A stretch of 28,006 nucleotides of DNA from JAFKKS01 sp039808325. Lineage in GTDB: Bacteria > Pseudomonadota > Alphaproteobacteria > Rhizobiales > Xanthobacteraceae. The translations under genes and the position numbers were made by a program. Each line of letters opens with the position of its first letter. Position 1 is the stretch's first letter. Of the stretch, positions 17,207-25,033 are shown piece after piece. Below the pieces are notes generated by a model, which made no database searches, was not told where the DNA came from, and saw only the letters and a list, made by a program, of their open reading frames with translations. The stretch covers positions 1 to 28,006 of the forward strand of contig JBDHSU010000045.1 of assembly GCA_039808325.1 (NCBI GenBank), written 5' to 3'.

Positions 17207-17646
17207 GCGGCCTGACCGGTCGTGCGCAGGCGCGCGCGGGCCGCGAAGGCCTGTGCGGCCGCGACCGTCGCGTTCGCTTCAGGAGCGATGGCGGAGATCG
17301 TCGCGCCTTGCTCGAGCGGGCGTGCCACCGCGACGATCTGTGCGAGCTTCTTGACCACGTCCTCCCCGGCGGCGATCTGCCGGCCGATGGCCGCGGCGAC
17401 GGCTTCCGCGCTCTTGAGCCGCGGTCCGAGCGTCTGATTGCAATCCTGCACCGTCAGCTTGAGGCCGCCAATCGCACGCTCAGCGATCTCCGTCGCTGTA
17501 ATCAACTCGGAGATCGTCGCTTTGAGCGTCTGCTCATCGGCTTTCAATTTCTTGAGACGGTTATTGAGCATCACGCAGTAGGCAATGGTCAGCATCAACA
17601 GAATGGCGACCAGGCCCTCAATCATTATACCAATCTGATTGCTCAT
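17203..17646 (-). CDS. DUF6468-type membrane protein (PflI-like?)
   Basis: This 147-residue protein has one N-terminal membrane helix (about residues 7-27, IMIEGLVAILLMLTIAYCVML). A helical, probably coiled-coil region follows (NNRLKKLKADEQTLKATI through KKLAQIVAVA). The C-terminus is alanine-rich. The N-terminal part fits the DUF6468 family, which sits beside fliL/fliM in many alphaproteobacteria. I recall the Caulobacter member of this locus as the flagellar positioning protein PflI, but I am not sure of that equivalence. It overlaps both fliM and motE by four bases, so translational coupling is likely. A role at the cell pole or basal body is inferred from context alone. Confidence 0.7.
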   Translation of the reverse strand: MSNQIGIMIEGLVAILLMLTIAYCVMLNNRLKKLKADEQTLKATISELITATEIAERAIGGLKLTVQDCNQTLGPRLKSAEAVAAAIGRQIAAGEDVVKKLAQIVAVARPLEQGATISAIAPEANATVAAAQAFAARARLRTTGQAA

Positions 17647-18815
17647 GGAGTCTCCACGCGATTTCCGGAATCGGCTGTTTCAAACATTGCAAACGTCGTC
17701 TGTGGCCGGCGCAACGGCTTCGTTACGCGCACCGACACACGATCGCCGACGCGTCCCATATTCCCCTCGGTCAAGGTGACGTCGCCGCAACGCACCGTCA
17801 CTGGCGCGTCCGGCCTGATCTCCAAGGGAAGCGTATGCCCGACCTCGAGGCTCATCAGTTGCCGGAGCGGAATCTTCGCTTCATAGAGCACGGCTTCGAC
17901 GGCAATTTCTGTCTGGCCGATCTCAGTCGCGAGGTGGCCCTCCCAGATCGGGTCGCGGCCGAATTTCTCGCCCATGAACATCTGCAGCAACACATCGCGG
18001 ATCGGCTCGATGGTGCCGTAGGGCAGCAATAGTTCGATCGTCCCGCCTCGGTCTTCCATATCGACGCGCAGGCGCACCAAGATCGCGGCGTTGGCCGGAC
18101 GCGATATCGCGGCGAAGCGGGGGTTGGTCTCGAGGCGATCGATCGTGAAACGCACAGGCGAAAGCGGCCGGAACGCCAGTTCAGCGTCCGCGAGCACGAT
18201 CTCGATCATGCGCTTGGCGAGATTGGATTCGATCGTCGTATACGGGCGGCCTTCGATGCGGATCGCGGTCGCGCCGCGCCGTCCGCCGAGCAACACGTCG
18301 ATGATGGAGTAGATGAGGCTCGAGTCGACCGTGAGCAGGCCGAAATTATCCCACTCCTCCGCCTTGAAGACGGAGAGGAGGGCAGGAAGCGGAATGGAAT
18401 TGAGATAGTCGCCGAAGCGCACCGACGTGATGCGGTCGAGCGAGACCTCGACGTTGTCGGAGGTGAAGTTGCGCAGTGACGTCGTCAGCAGGCGCACCAG
18501 CCTGTCGAAGACGATCTCCAGCATCGGCAGGCGCTCGTATGAGACCATCGCCGATTCGATGATCGCCCGAATGCCGGAATTCTCGCTGAGCGCGATATCC
18601 GACAGACTGAAGCCGAGCAGGCTGTCGATCTCCTCCTGGTTCAGGATACGCTCGGCGCCGGGGGACCCGCTTTTGGTCGTGACAATCGCTTCGGCTTCCG
18701 CTTGCGGGGCTGCCGTTTCCGCCTCTTTGCCGCCACCGTTGAGCGTCTTGCCCCACTCCATCGCGAGCGCGCTCTGATCGGAGCCCTCGACCGCCGGTGC
18801 AGTGTCCACGCTCAT
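17643..18815 (-). CDS. fliM: Flagellar motor switch protein FliM
   Basis: FliM is the central C-ring subunit that binds CheY-P and sets rotation direction. The 390-residue protein contains ILNQEEIDSLLGFS (residues 57-70), the CheY-binding type motif. The middle domain follows (SYERLPMLEIVFDRLVRLLT, then NFTSDNVEVSLDRI). The C-terminal SpoA domain is at about 300-380 (IPLRQLMSLEVGHTLPL and GDVTLTEGNMGRVGDRVSVRV). The usual GGRRG near residue 178 is present. The EIDSLL motif is preceded by an unusual acidic/alanine-rich extension of about 56 residues; enteric FliM has it near residue 10. The ATG overlaps the fliL stop (ATGA). Confidence 0.96.
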   Translation of the reverse strand: MSVDTAPAVEGSDQSALAMEWGKTLNGGGKEAETAAPQAEAEAIVTTKSGSPGAERILNQEEIDSLLGFSLSDIALSENSGIRAIIESAMVSYERLPMLEIVFDRLVRLLTTSLRNFTSDNVEVSLDRITSVRFGDYLNSIPLPALLSVFKAEEWDNFGLLTVDSSLIYSIIDVLLGGRRGATAIRIEGRPYTTIESNLAKRMIEIVLADAELAFRPLSPVRFTIDRLETNPRFAAISRPANAAILVRLRVDMEDRGGTIELLLPYGTIEPIRDVLLQMFMGEKFGRDPIWEGHLATEIGQTEIAVEAVLYEAKIPLRQLMSLEVGHTLPLEIRPDAPVTVRCGDVTLTEGNMGRVGDRVSVRVTKPLRRPQTTFAMFETADSGNRVETP

Positions 18816-19315
18816 TGAACGACCATTTCCTTGAATAGGACGGCATTGATCTTGCCGGGGGCGATGGCCGCGTTCACACGGCGCATCAGCTCTTCCTTAA
18901 GTCTGTACGTGCCCGCCGAGCCCTGCAGGTCCGTCGGTCGAAGCTGACGCAGAAAGACCTGGAAGACGTCCATCACGCGCGGAACGACGGGCTGCACCTG
19001 CGCCACGGTGGTCGGGTCCGCCAACTCGAGCGTGATCTTCGCCTTCAGAAACTGCGCGCGTTCGCCATTCCCCGAAAGATTGACGAGCACGTCCGGCAGG
19101 TCGAAGAAGGTCGGCGGCTTGGGTGCGGGCGCGGCAACCTTCTCTTCCTTATGTCCGGCAAAAAAGTAATAGGCGCCCCCGCCGCCCCCCGCGAGCAGCA
19201 GAACCGCGGCCGCAAGCATGATCAGACGGCCTTTGGTGAGCTTCTTCTTGGGCTTCGCCGACGCCTCTTCTTCGCTTGAGGCGTCGCGCTCCGATTCGGT
19301 GGCCTTGGTCGCCAT
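18812..19315 (-). CDS. fliL: Flagellar basal body-associated protein FliL
   Basis: FliL is a single-pass inner-membrane protein that surrounds and supports the stator. From the ATG at 19315 it is 167 residues. It has a charged lysine/glutamate cytoplasmic segment (ESERDASSEEEASAKPKKKL), one helix (about 31-50) and a periplasmic domain with FFDLPDVLVNLSGNGERAQF, LKAKITLELAD and RVMDVFQVFLRQLRPTDLQG. It ends with GKINAVLFKEMVVQ, as the family does. The frame is open 65 codons further upstream but that part is arginine-rich and crosses probable control DNA, so the ATG at 19315 is preferred. It heads the fliL-fliM-DUF6468-motE operon. Confidence 0.93.
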   Translation of the reverse strand: MATKATESERDASSEEEASAKPKKKLTKGRLIMLAAAVLLLAGGGGGAYYFFAGHKEEKVAAPAPKPPTFFDLPDVLVNLSGNGERAQFLKAKITLELADPTTVAQVQPVVPRVMDVFQVFLRQLRPTDLQGSAGTYRLKEELMRRVNAAIAPGKINAVLFKEMVVQ

Positions 19316-19441
19316 TTCAGTGCCTGGCCGCAAGAGCGGCCTCTCCCGCGAGCGATGAAAGAATCTCAGCAGGCGCCCCACGCCCCGCCGTCGAACTCTA
19401 GAAAAAACATGGTTAACGAAACCTTTCCGAGCGCCCCCTGG

Positions 19442-19456
19442 CGGCAAGAATTGCCG
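19442..19456. promoter_or_regulatory. CGGCAA-type palindrome, candidate FlbD enhancer site for flgF
   Basis: CGGCAA, three bases GAA, TTGCCG is a perfect inverted repeat. It lies about 80-90 bases upstream of the sigma-54 -24 element, the usual distance for an enhancer-bound sigma-54 activator. The same CGGCAA half occurs upstream of flgI and in the flgB-fliO region. Confidence 0.55.
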
Positions 19457-19502
19457 GGAAAGAAATTCCGCAAGGCAGCGGCGGTACGCTGCCGTATCGC
19501 GC

Positions 19503-19515
19503 CATTTCATTGATT
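19503..19515 (+). promoter_or_regulatory. IHF-like site in the flgF promoter
   Basis: CATTTCATTGATT matches the reverse form of the IHF consensus (YAANNNNTTGATW) except at one position. It continues into an AT-rich tract. It lies between the candidate enhancer palindrome and the sigma-54 promoter, where a DNA bend would be useful. Confidence 0.4.
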
Positions 19516-19533
19516 TAATTTATATTTTCCGTC

Positions 19534-19549
19534 TGGCACGACGTCTGCA
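19534..19549 (+). promoter_or_regulatory. Sigma-54 promoter of the flgF operon
   Basis: TGGCACG (19534-19540), four bases ACGT, then CTGCA (19545-19549) gives the strict GG-N10-GC spacing. Only the first T of the usual TTGCA is changed. It reads towards flgF and lies about 95 bases upstream of its start. It would drive flgF-flgG-flgA-flgH. Confidence 0.8.
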
Positions 19550-19644
19550 CTGTTCCCGGCGATCGGCGGCTTGGGAGAGCCGCAATCAGCGGGACCGCCG
19601 TCCTGGGAAAACGGCGCCTCGCCACGCTAAGGGGAGTTAGGCCG

Positions 19645-20391
19645 ATGGAGAATGCACTCCTGATCGGATTGTCACGTCAGACCGTGCTGCGGCGCAGCCT
19701 GGACGTGATCGCCAACAACATCGCCAACGTGAACACGAGCGGCTTCAAGGCCGACAACTCGGTGTTCGAGGAAACGACCATGCCGCTCGCGCGCGACGAG
19801 CGCGGCGGCGGCATCAACCGGCGCGTCAGCTTCGTCAACGACCGCGCCACGTGGCACGACTTGCGCCAAGGCGGCATCGAGCTGACCGGCGCTCCCCTCG
19901 ATGTCGCATTGGACGGCAACGGATTTCTCGCCGTGCAAACGCCGGCGGGCGAGCGGTACACGCGGAACGGCTCGCTGCAGATCAATTCCGCCGGCGAACT
20001 CGTAACGTCGACCGGCTTTCGCGTGCTGGGCGAAGGCGGCCCGATCGTGATGCAGCCGCAGGACAAGAACATCACCATCGCAAGCGACGGCTCGATCGCC
20101 GCGGGCGACGCGCAGCGCGGCAAGCTGCGGATCGTCGACTTCGCGCAGTCCGCGAGGCTTCAGAAGGACGGCGCCAACAATTTCGTCGCGCCGGCCGGCA
20201 TGCAAGCCGCGCCGGTCACCACCACACGCGTCATCCAGGGTGCCGTCGAGAAGTCGAACGTGCAGAGCGTCGTCGAGATGACGCGGATGATCGACGTGAC
20301 ACGCACCTACACGACCATCTCGCAGATGCTGCAGAACGAAAGCGATCTGCGCCGCTCGGCGATCGAAAAACTCGCTGACGTGCCGGCGTGA
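19645..20391 (+). CDS. flgF: Flagellar proximal rod protein FlgF
   Basis: FlgF is a rod subunit placed between the proximal and distal rod. The 248-residue protein has the N-terminal D0 signature DVIANNIANVNTSGFKADNS. A central flagellar rod/hook beta domain has LDVALDGNGFLAVQTPAGER and YTRNGSLQINSAGELVTSTG. The C-terminal helix has VVEMTRMIDVTRTYTTISQM. The start follows AAGGGGAG at reasonable spacing. It is the first gene of the flgF-flgG-flgA-flgH operon. The shorter C-terminal signature and its position before flgG separate it from flgG. Confidence 0.95.
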   Translation: MENALLIGLSRQTVLRRSLDVIANNIANVNTSGFKADNSVFEETTMPLARDERGGGINRRVSFVNDRATWHDLRQGGIELTGAPLDVALDGNGFLAVQTPAGERYTRNGSLQINSAGELVTSTGFRVLGEGGPIVMQPQDKNITIASDGSIAAGDAQRGKLRIVDFAQSARLQKDGANNFVAPAGMQAAPVTTTRVIQGAVEKSNVQSVVEMTRMIDVTRTYTTISQMLQNESDLRRSAIEKLADVPA

Positions 20392-20408
20392 ACGGATAGG
20401 ACCTGAAC

Positions 20409-21197
<789 letters not shown>

Positions 21198-21202
21198 GCG
21201 CG

Positions 21203-22231
21203 ATGTCCCGCAAGCTTTTCCTCATCGCGACGCTCCTCTTCCCAACCTGCGCGGCTGCGCAAGTCACCACCGTGGCGCCGACCGCCCTGCCCGCGCTCAA
21301 GGCGGAGGCGACCGTCACCAGCGACATCGTTCGCATCCGCGACCTGGTGGAGAACGCAGGCGTCGTCGCCGACGTGGCGATTTTTCGCGCGCCCGACCTC
21401 GGCCAGACGGGAACGGTCGAGACCGCGCGGATCGTCGACGCCATTCGACCCTACAAACTGGTCGACATCGACACCCGCGGTTTGACGGAAGTTTCCGTCA
21501 CGCGCACGAGCCGCACTATCACGACGAAGCAGCTCGAGGAGCGCGTCGCGCTCGCGATCGGAAAGCGGCTCGGGACCGGCGACGGAAGGGACGTCGCCGT
21601 CAGATTCGACCGCGACGTTCGCGCGCTCGAGATCGACCCTGCCGCCATCGGCGCCTTGCACATGATGCGGCTGGCATACGATCCTTCGAACGGGCGCTTC
21701 GACATTGTCTTCGAGCTCCCGAGCGCGACCCACCGGCGCGTCGTGCTGCGCTATACAGGCGTGGCCGTGGAGACCGTGCCGGTCGTCATTCCGCTGCGTC
21801 CGATCGGCCGCGGGGAAACGATCCGCGCGAGCGATGTCTCGCTCGAGCGCCGCCCGAAAGCGGACGCTGGCGAAAACCCCGTCGGCAGTCTGGACGCGGC
21901 GGTCGGCATGGCGGTGAAGCGGCCATTGCGCATGGGGCTGGCCGTACGTGCCGCCGATCTGATGAAGCCGGAGATCGTGCGGCAGAACGAGGTCGTGACC
22001 ATCACCTATGAACGTCCCGGCATCGTGCTCAGCGTTCGCGGCAAAGCGCTCGAATCCGGCGCCGAGGGCGACGTCGTCAACGTGCTCAATATCCAATCGA
22101 AGCGGACCCTGCAGACGACGGTGACAGGCCCCGGCCGCGTCGCGGCGGCGGCGCTTCCTGCATCCTCGATATCCGCCAAACAATCCGATGTCGCCGTCGC
22201 CGCGGCGATCAGTTCCTCCAAGGCCGAGTAA
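21203..22231 (+). CDS. flgA: P-ring assembly chaperone FlgA
   Basis: FlgA is a periplasmic chaperone for P-ring (FlgI) assembly around the rod. The 342-residue form starting at ATG 21203 has a signal peptide (KLFLIATLLFPTCAAAQ), a middle beta-rich domain, and a C-terminal SAF-like domain. That domain carries VVIPLRPIGRGETIRASDVS, RPLRMGLAVRAADLMKPEIV and LSVRGKALESGAEGDVVNVL. The length exceeds enteric FlgA (about 220 residues), as usual for alphaproteobacteria. A GTG at 21194 overlapping the flgG stop would add three residues (MSA); the ATG is preferred because GGTGAG lies just upstream of it. Confidence 0.92.
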   Translation: MSRKLFLIATLLFPTCAAAQVTTVAPTALPALKAEATVTSDIVRIRDLVENAGVVADVAIFRAPDLGQTGTVETARIVDAIRPYKLVDIDTRGLTEVSVTRTSRTITTKQLEERVALAIGKRLGTGDGRDVAVRFDRDVRALEIDPAAIGALHMMRLAYDPSNGRFDIVFELPSATHRRVVLRYTGVAVETVPVVIPLRPIGRGETIRASDVSLERRPKADAGENPVGSLDAAVGMAVKRPLRMGLAVRAADLMKPEIVRQNEVVTITYERPGIVLSVRGKALESGAEGDVVNVLNIQSKRTLQTTVTGPGRVAAAALPASSISAKQSDVAVAAAISSSKAE

Positions 22232-22236
22232 TTGTC

Positions 22237-22998
22237 ATGTCAAGCTTCCAGCATCGCGTGAAATGCGCCAAGCGCGTCGCGCTTCTCCTCGTCCTCGGCG
22301 GTCTCGTCGCAAACTGCGCCGCCATCGATCGGTTGAAGGGCATCGGCGAACAGCCCGCCCTCTCGAAGATCGACAATCCAGCCGCGCAGGTCGGATACAA
22401 GCCGGTGCAAATGCCGATGCCGGCGCCTCAGCCCGCCGTCTACAATCCGAACTCGTTGTGGCGGAATGGATCGCGCGCCTTCTTCAAGGATCAGCGCGCG
22501 CACCAGGTCGGCGATATCCTGACTGTGAAGGTCAAGATCACCGATAAGGCGAAGTACGAGAACGAGACGCTGCGCAGCCGCACCAACAAGGAGGATTCCG
22601 GCGTCACCGATTTTCTCGGCAGTAAAACGATCAACAATCCCGCCAAGGCGATCCTTCCGGGGCGCCTCCTCACCGCGGATTCGACCGCGTCGAGCGACGG
22701 CAAAGGCACGATCGACCGCAAGGAAGAACTCTCGACCAACGTTGCCGGCGTCGTCACGCAGGTCCTGCCGAACGGCAATCTGGTGATCGAGGGCAAGCAG
22801 GAGGTGCGGGTCAACTTCGAAATCCGCGAACTCATCGTCGCCGGCATTGTTCGGCCCGAGGACATCGAGAGCGACAACACCATCGATTCCACGAAGATCG
22901 CGCAGGCTCGCATCGCCTACGGCGGCCGCGGCCAGCTCACCGACATTCAACAGCCACGCTACGGCCAGCAAGTGCTCGACGTTCTACTCCCCTTCTGA
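22237..22998 (+). CDS. flgH: Flagellar L-ring lipoprotein FlgH
   Basis: FlgH forms the outer-membrane L ring. The 253-residue protein has an N-terminal lipoprotein signal with Cys27 (LGGLVANCAAI). The residue before the cysteine is Asn rather than the usual Gly or Ala, though the rest fits. The mature part has the family landmarks: NSLWRNGSRAFFKDQRAHQV, GDILTVKVKITDKAKYENET, then VAGVVTQVLPNGNLVIEGKQ, EVRVNFEIRELIVAGIVRPE and DIESDNTIDSTKIAQARIAY. It ends GQQVLDVLLPF. It starts six bases after the flgA stop. A degenerate palindromic repeat follows shortly after its stop. Confidence 0.96.
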   Translation: MSSFQHRVKCAKRVALLLVLGGLVANCAAIDRLKGIGEQPALSKIDNPAAQVGYKPVQMPMPAPQPAVYNPNSLWRNGSRAFFKDQRAHQVGDILTVKVKITDKAKYENETLRSRTNKEDSGVTDFLGSKTINNPAKAILPGRLLTADSTASSDGKGTIDRKEELSTNVAGVVTQVLPNGNLVIEGKQEVRVNFEIRELIVAGIVRPEDIESDNTIDSTKIAQARIAYGGRGQLTDIQQPRYGQQVLDVLLPF

Positions 22999-23004
22999 TT
23001 TACC

Positions 23005-23048
23005 GCGCGAACGGACGGAAAACCGCTCCCGTTTTTCCTGGACGCGCT
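23005..23048. repeat. Degenerate copy of the palindromic intergenic repeat
   Basis: This stretch shares a 14-base exact core, CGGAAAACCGCTCC (23016-23029), with the repeat at 12658-12671. In both copies it is followed by TTTTCCT at nearly the same distance. The outer arms are reduced to GCGCG (23005-23009) and CGCGC (23043-23047). It lies just after the flgH stop and could mark the operon end. No gene is evident in the rest of the 206-base gap to 23204. Confidence 0.65.
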
Positions 23049-23204
23049 CGAGCGGCCGCGCGCCGCACAAGCTCCCCGCCGACCCGCGATCCGGACCGGG
23101 CCGGCGACCACGACGCGGCCTCCGGCAACTCCCCGCCGGAGGCCGTGATCGCTTGCATGCGGCGGCGCGATCCGACAACGTGCGCGCCGCAACGGAGAAT
23201 TCCT

Positions 23205-23888
23205 ATGCCCTTGATCGGAGACGGCCTGCTCGCGGTCTGGACGGATGTCGAGCCGGCCGCGGAAGCGGATTTCAATCTCTGGTACACGCATCAGCATGTT
23301 CCCGAGCGCGTCGGCGTCCCCGGCTTCGCCCGCGGCCGGCGCTACGCCGCGCCGGAACGCGACAAGCACCGCTACTGCGCATTCTACGAAACCCAATCGC
23401 TCGCCGTGCTCAGCAGCCCGGTCTATGCCGCGCGCCTGAACGATCCGACCGCCTGGACGCGGCGCGTGATGCCGAATTTCCGCAACATGATCCGTGGTGC
23501 GTGCCGTACCGTCGCAACCGCCGGCCACGGTATCGGAGGCTCGCTCGCGACCGTGCGTCTCGATCTTCCCCATGGTCCGGAAGGCATCGACGTCACTGCG
23601 CTAAAAAGGCTGGCGCACGGCCTTGCCGCGCAGCACGGCATCGTCGGCGCGCATGTCATCGTGCGTGACCGTAGCATCGTCGGCGCACAGACCGTGGAAA
23701 GCGCATTGCGTACGACGCCCGACGCATTGTTCGACGCGGCCGTTCTGATCGAGAGCTCGAGCCGGTCGGAACTCGAAGCGCGGCTGTCATCCGCCGAAAG
23801 GGAAATCGTTGCGGCATGGCGCGATGCGCCGATTGCGGACGTCGCCGTTTACGACCTTGCGTTCGCGCTCACACCTGAACCGGCATAA
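23205..23888 (+). CDS. Dimeric alpha/beta-barrel (EthD-like) protein
   Basis: This 227-residue protein is not flagellar. Its N-terminal half has the pattern of ferredoxin-like dimeric alpha/beta-barrel proteins: LLAVWTDVEPAAEADFNLWY, then THQHVPERVGVPGFARGRRY. That resembles EthD-like and uncharacterised small-molecule enzyme families. The C-terminal half (from about residue 115, GGSLATVRLDLPHGPEG) looks like a second, weaker copy of the fold. The ATG at 23205 follows GGAG at good spacing; a longer open frame upstream overlaps the degenerate repeat region and is unlikely. No substrate can be inferred. It sits as an apparent insertion between flgH and the dksA-fliX pair. Confidence 0.75.
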   Translation: MPLIGDGLLAVWTDVEPAAEADFNLWYTHQHVPERVGVPGFARGRRYAAPERDKHRYCAFYETQSLAVLSSPVYAARLNDPTAWTRRVMPNFRNMIRGACRTVATAGHGIGGSLATVRLDLPHGPEGIDVTALKRLAHGLAAQHGIVGAHVIVRDRSIVGAQTVESALRTTPDALFDAAVLIESSSRSELEARLSSAEREIVAAWRDAPIADVAVYDLAFALTPEPA

Positions 23889-23934
23889 CCAAGCCGAACG
23901 AGCTTCGCCAACGACATCGGGACAATCGAAATCC

Positions 23935-23959
23935 GCGAGGCGTTCGTCGGACGCCTCGC
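23935..23959. terminator. Possible shared terminator hairpin
   Basis: The 9-base perfect arms GCGAGGCGT (23935-23943) and ACGCCTCGC (23951-23959) enclose a 7-base loop between two converging genes, the alpha/beta-barrel gene and dksA. Neither side has a strong T run. The strong stem and its position make it a likely transcription end for both. Confidence 0.5.
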
Positions 23960-23974
23960 CTATTCGTATGATTG

Positions 23975-24412
23975 TCAGGCGTCGCGGTAAACGCGCTCAC
24001 GCCGTTCATGGCGCTCCTGCGCTTCCAGCGACAACGTGGCGATCGGCCTTGCCTCAAGCCGCCTGAGCGAAATCGGCTCGCCGGTCTCCTCGCAATAGCC
24101 GTAGGTGCCGTCGTCGATGCGCGACAGAGCGGCATCGATTTTCGACACCAGTTTGCGCTGCCGATCGCGCGCGCGCAGTTCGATCGAACGATCGGTTTCG
24201 GATGACGCGCGGTCGGCAAGATCCGGATGATTTTGGTTCTCGTCCTGAAGGTGCTGCAAGGTTTCGCGCGCCTCCTTCAAGATCTCATCACGCCATGCCA
24301 GCAGCTTTTTACGAAAATACTCCTGCTGCTTCTTGTTCATGAACGGCTCTTTGTCCGTCGGCCGATACTGTCGCATTGTCACACGAATGTTTTTTTGCTT
24401 GAGCGCAGCCAT
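23975..24412 (-). CDS. dksA: RNA polymerase-binding transcription factor DksA
   Basis: DksA binds the RNA polymerase secondary channel and works with ppGpp to adjust promoters during starvation. The protein is 145 residues from the ATG at 24412 (a TTG two codons upstream is unlikely). It has an N-terminal segment with YRPTDKEPFMNKKQQEYF, the coiled coil (FRKKLLAWRDEILKEARETL to RKLVSKIDAALSRIDDGTYG) with its acidic tip after the LADRASSETDRS region, and the C-terminal globular part. The zinc-finger region reads YGYCEETGEPISLRRLEARP and then IATLSLEAQERHE. Only one of the four canonical cysteines remains, so classical zinc binding is unlikely. This cysteine-poor form is usual in Rhizobiales. 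It lies downstream of fliX but has its own promoter. Confidence 0.93.
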   Translation of the reverse strand: MAALKQKNIRVTMRQYRPTDKEPFMNKKQQEYFRKKLLAWRDEILKEARETLQHLQDENQNHPDLADRASSETDRSIELRARDRQRKLVSKIDAALSRIDDGTYGYCEETGEPISLRRLEARPIATLSLEAQERHERRERVYRDA

Positions 24413-24441
24413 ACGCAAGAAAACCCCCGCTTCCTCGATTC

Positions 24442-24465
24442 GAGCCTCTCATTCAGTGGAGGCTC
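24442..24465 (-). promoter_or_regulatory. Hairpin in the dksA leader
   Basis: The 7-base perfect arms GAGCCTC (24442-24448) and GAGGCTC (24459-24465) enclose a 10-base loop. With the promoter at 24476-24504, transcription would begin near 24469, placing this hairpin at the very 5' end of the dksA mRNA, about 30 bases ahead of the start codon. It may stabilise the message or end transcription arriving from fliX. Confidence 0.4.
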
Positions 24466-24475
24466 CTGGCGCGGG

Positions 24476-24504
24476 CTTATACTGGCCGGAGGCGGCGCCG
24501 ACAA
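24476..24504 (-). promoter_or_regulatory. Sigma-70 type promoter of dksA
   Basis: On the minus strand TTGTCG (24499-24504), a 17-base spacer and TATAAG (24476-24481) form a good housekeeping promoter of alphaproteobacterial type. It lies between fliX and dksA, so dksA can be expressed independently of flagellar control. Confidence 0.65.
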
Positions 24505-24554
24505 CAGGGAAAGGACGGGGGATCGGAGCCATTCTACCCTTACCCGGCAACCGC

Positions 24555-24989
24555 TTAGGGGGACTTCGAGGCGTCCCGGTCTCGCTCGAATTTGGCCAGT
24601 TCGACTTCGGCGCGCAGCTCAATCGCAGCGAGAACGGCGTCCAGGCCGCTATCCCCCGACGTATCGGAAAGGCCTGAGGCAGAGGCCCTCAAGCGCCGCA
24701 GCGCCGCTGGCTCGAGGGTGCCGGCCAGCAGGCCGACCTTGAGCTCATCAAGCACGTCGAGGGTGCTGCGCCCGCTCCGGACCGCCCTGCGGCGGCGTTC
24801 CGCCGGGTCATCGACGGCTTGCAGGACCAGTAGGGCGTCAATTCCACCGACCGCGCGCAGAGCTGGCGTGGCCGCCGGGCGTCTTGCCTCGGCCTCCGCC
24901 GCCACCTGGAACGCTTCGCCGCCCGATAATTTCCGGGCCGCGCCGGTGCTTGCCGTCCGGCTCGCGGTGCTTTTGGCTTCGACCTTCAT
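24555..24989 (-). CDS. fliX: Flagellar assembly regulator FliX
   Basis: In Caulobacter FliX senses early basal-body assembly and controls FlbD, the activator of sigma-54 flagellar promoters. This 144-residue protein has a variable lysine/alanine/arginine-rich N-terminus. The conserved region has GIDALLVLQAVDDPAERRRR, ALRSG-like basic residues and LDVLDELKVGLLAGTLEP. The C-terminal signature is SGLDAVLAAIELRAEVELAK. It is transcribed divergently from flgI, as in Caulobacter. A near-consensus CtrA box and two CGGCAA-type motifs lie in the shared control region. flbD itself is not in the window. Confidence 0.9.
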   Translation of the reverse strand: MKVEAKSTASRTASTGAARKLSGGEAFQVAAEAEARRPAATPALRAVGGIDALLVLQAVDDPAERRRRAVRSGRSTLDVLDELKVGLLAGTLEPAALRRLRASASGLSDTSGDSGLDAVLAAIELRAEVELAKFERDRDASKSP

Positions 24990-25033
24990 GGGCCCAATCC
25001 GCCTGATCCAGGCGGGAAGCTCGGCCTTTATGG

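Larger units (their letters stand above)
19316..19644. promoter_or_regulatory. Divergent control region between fliL and flgF
   Basis: This 329-base non-coding stretch separates the fliL operon (-) from flgF (+). From left to right it holds a CtrA half-site (minus strand TTAACC, at 19412-19417) after a near-miss upstream half, which could serve fliL; the palindrome CGGCAAGAATTGCCG (19442-19456); an inverted repeat GGCAGCG and CGCTGCC (19474-19493); an IHF-like site in an AT-rich tract (19503-19530); and a sigma-54 type promoter (19534-19549) reading towards flgF. The remaining bases to the flgF start form a leader of about 80 bases. Confidence 0.7.

Noticed and set aside
19413..19427. Full CtrA box for the fliL promoter
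   Set aside because: Only the TTAACC half is present; the other half matches at about two of four positions. Noted as a half-site in the control-region entry.
18812..19510. Longer FliL start, 65 codons upstream of 19315
   Set aside because: The extra residues are arginine-rich, include no family sequence and cross the probable control region; the ATG at 19315 gives a standard FliL.
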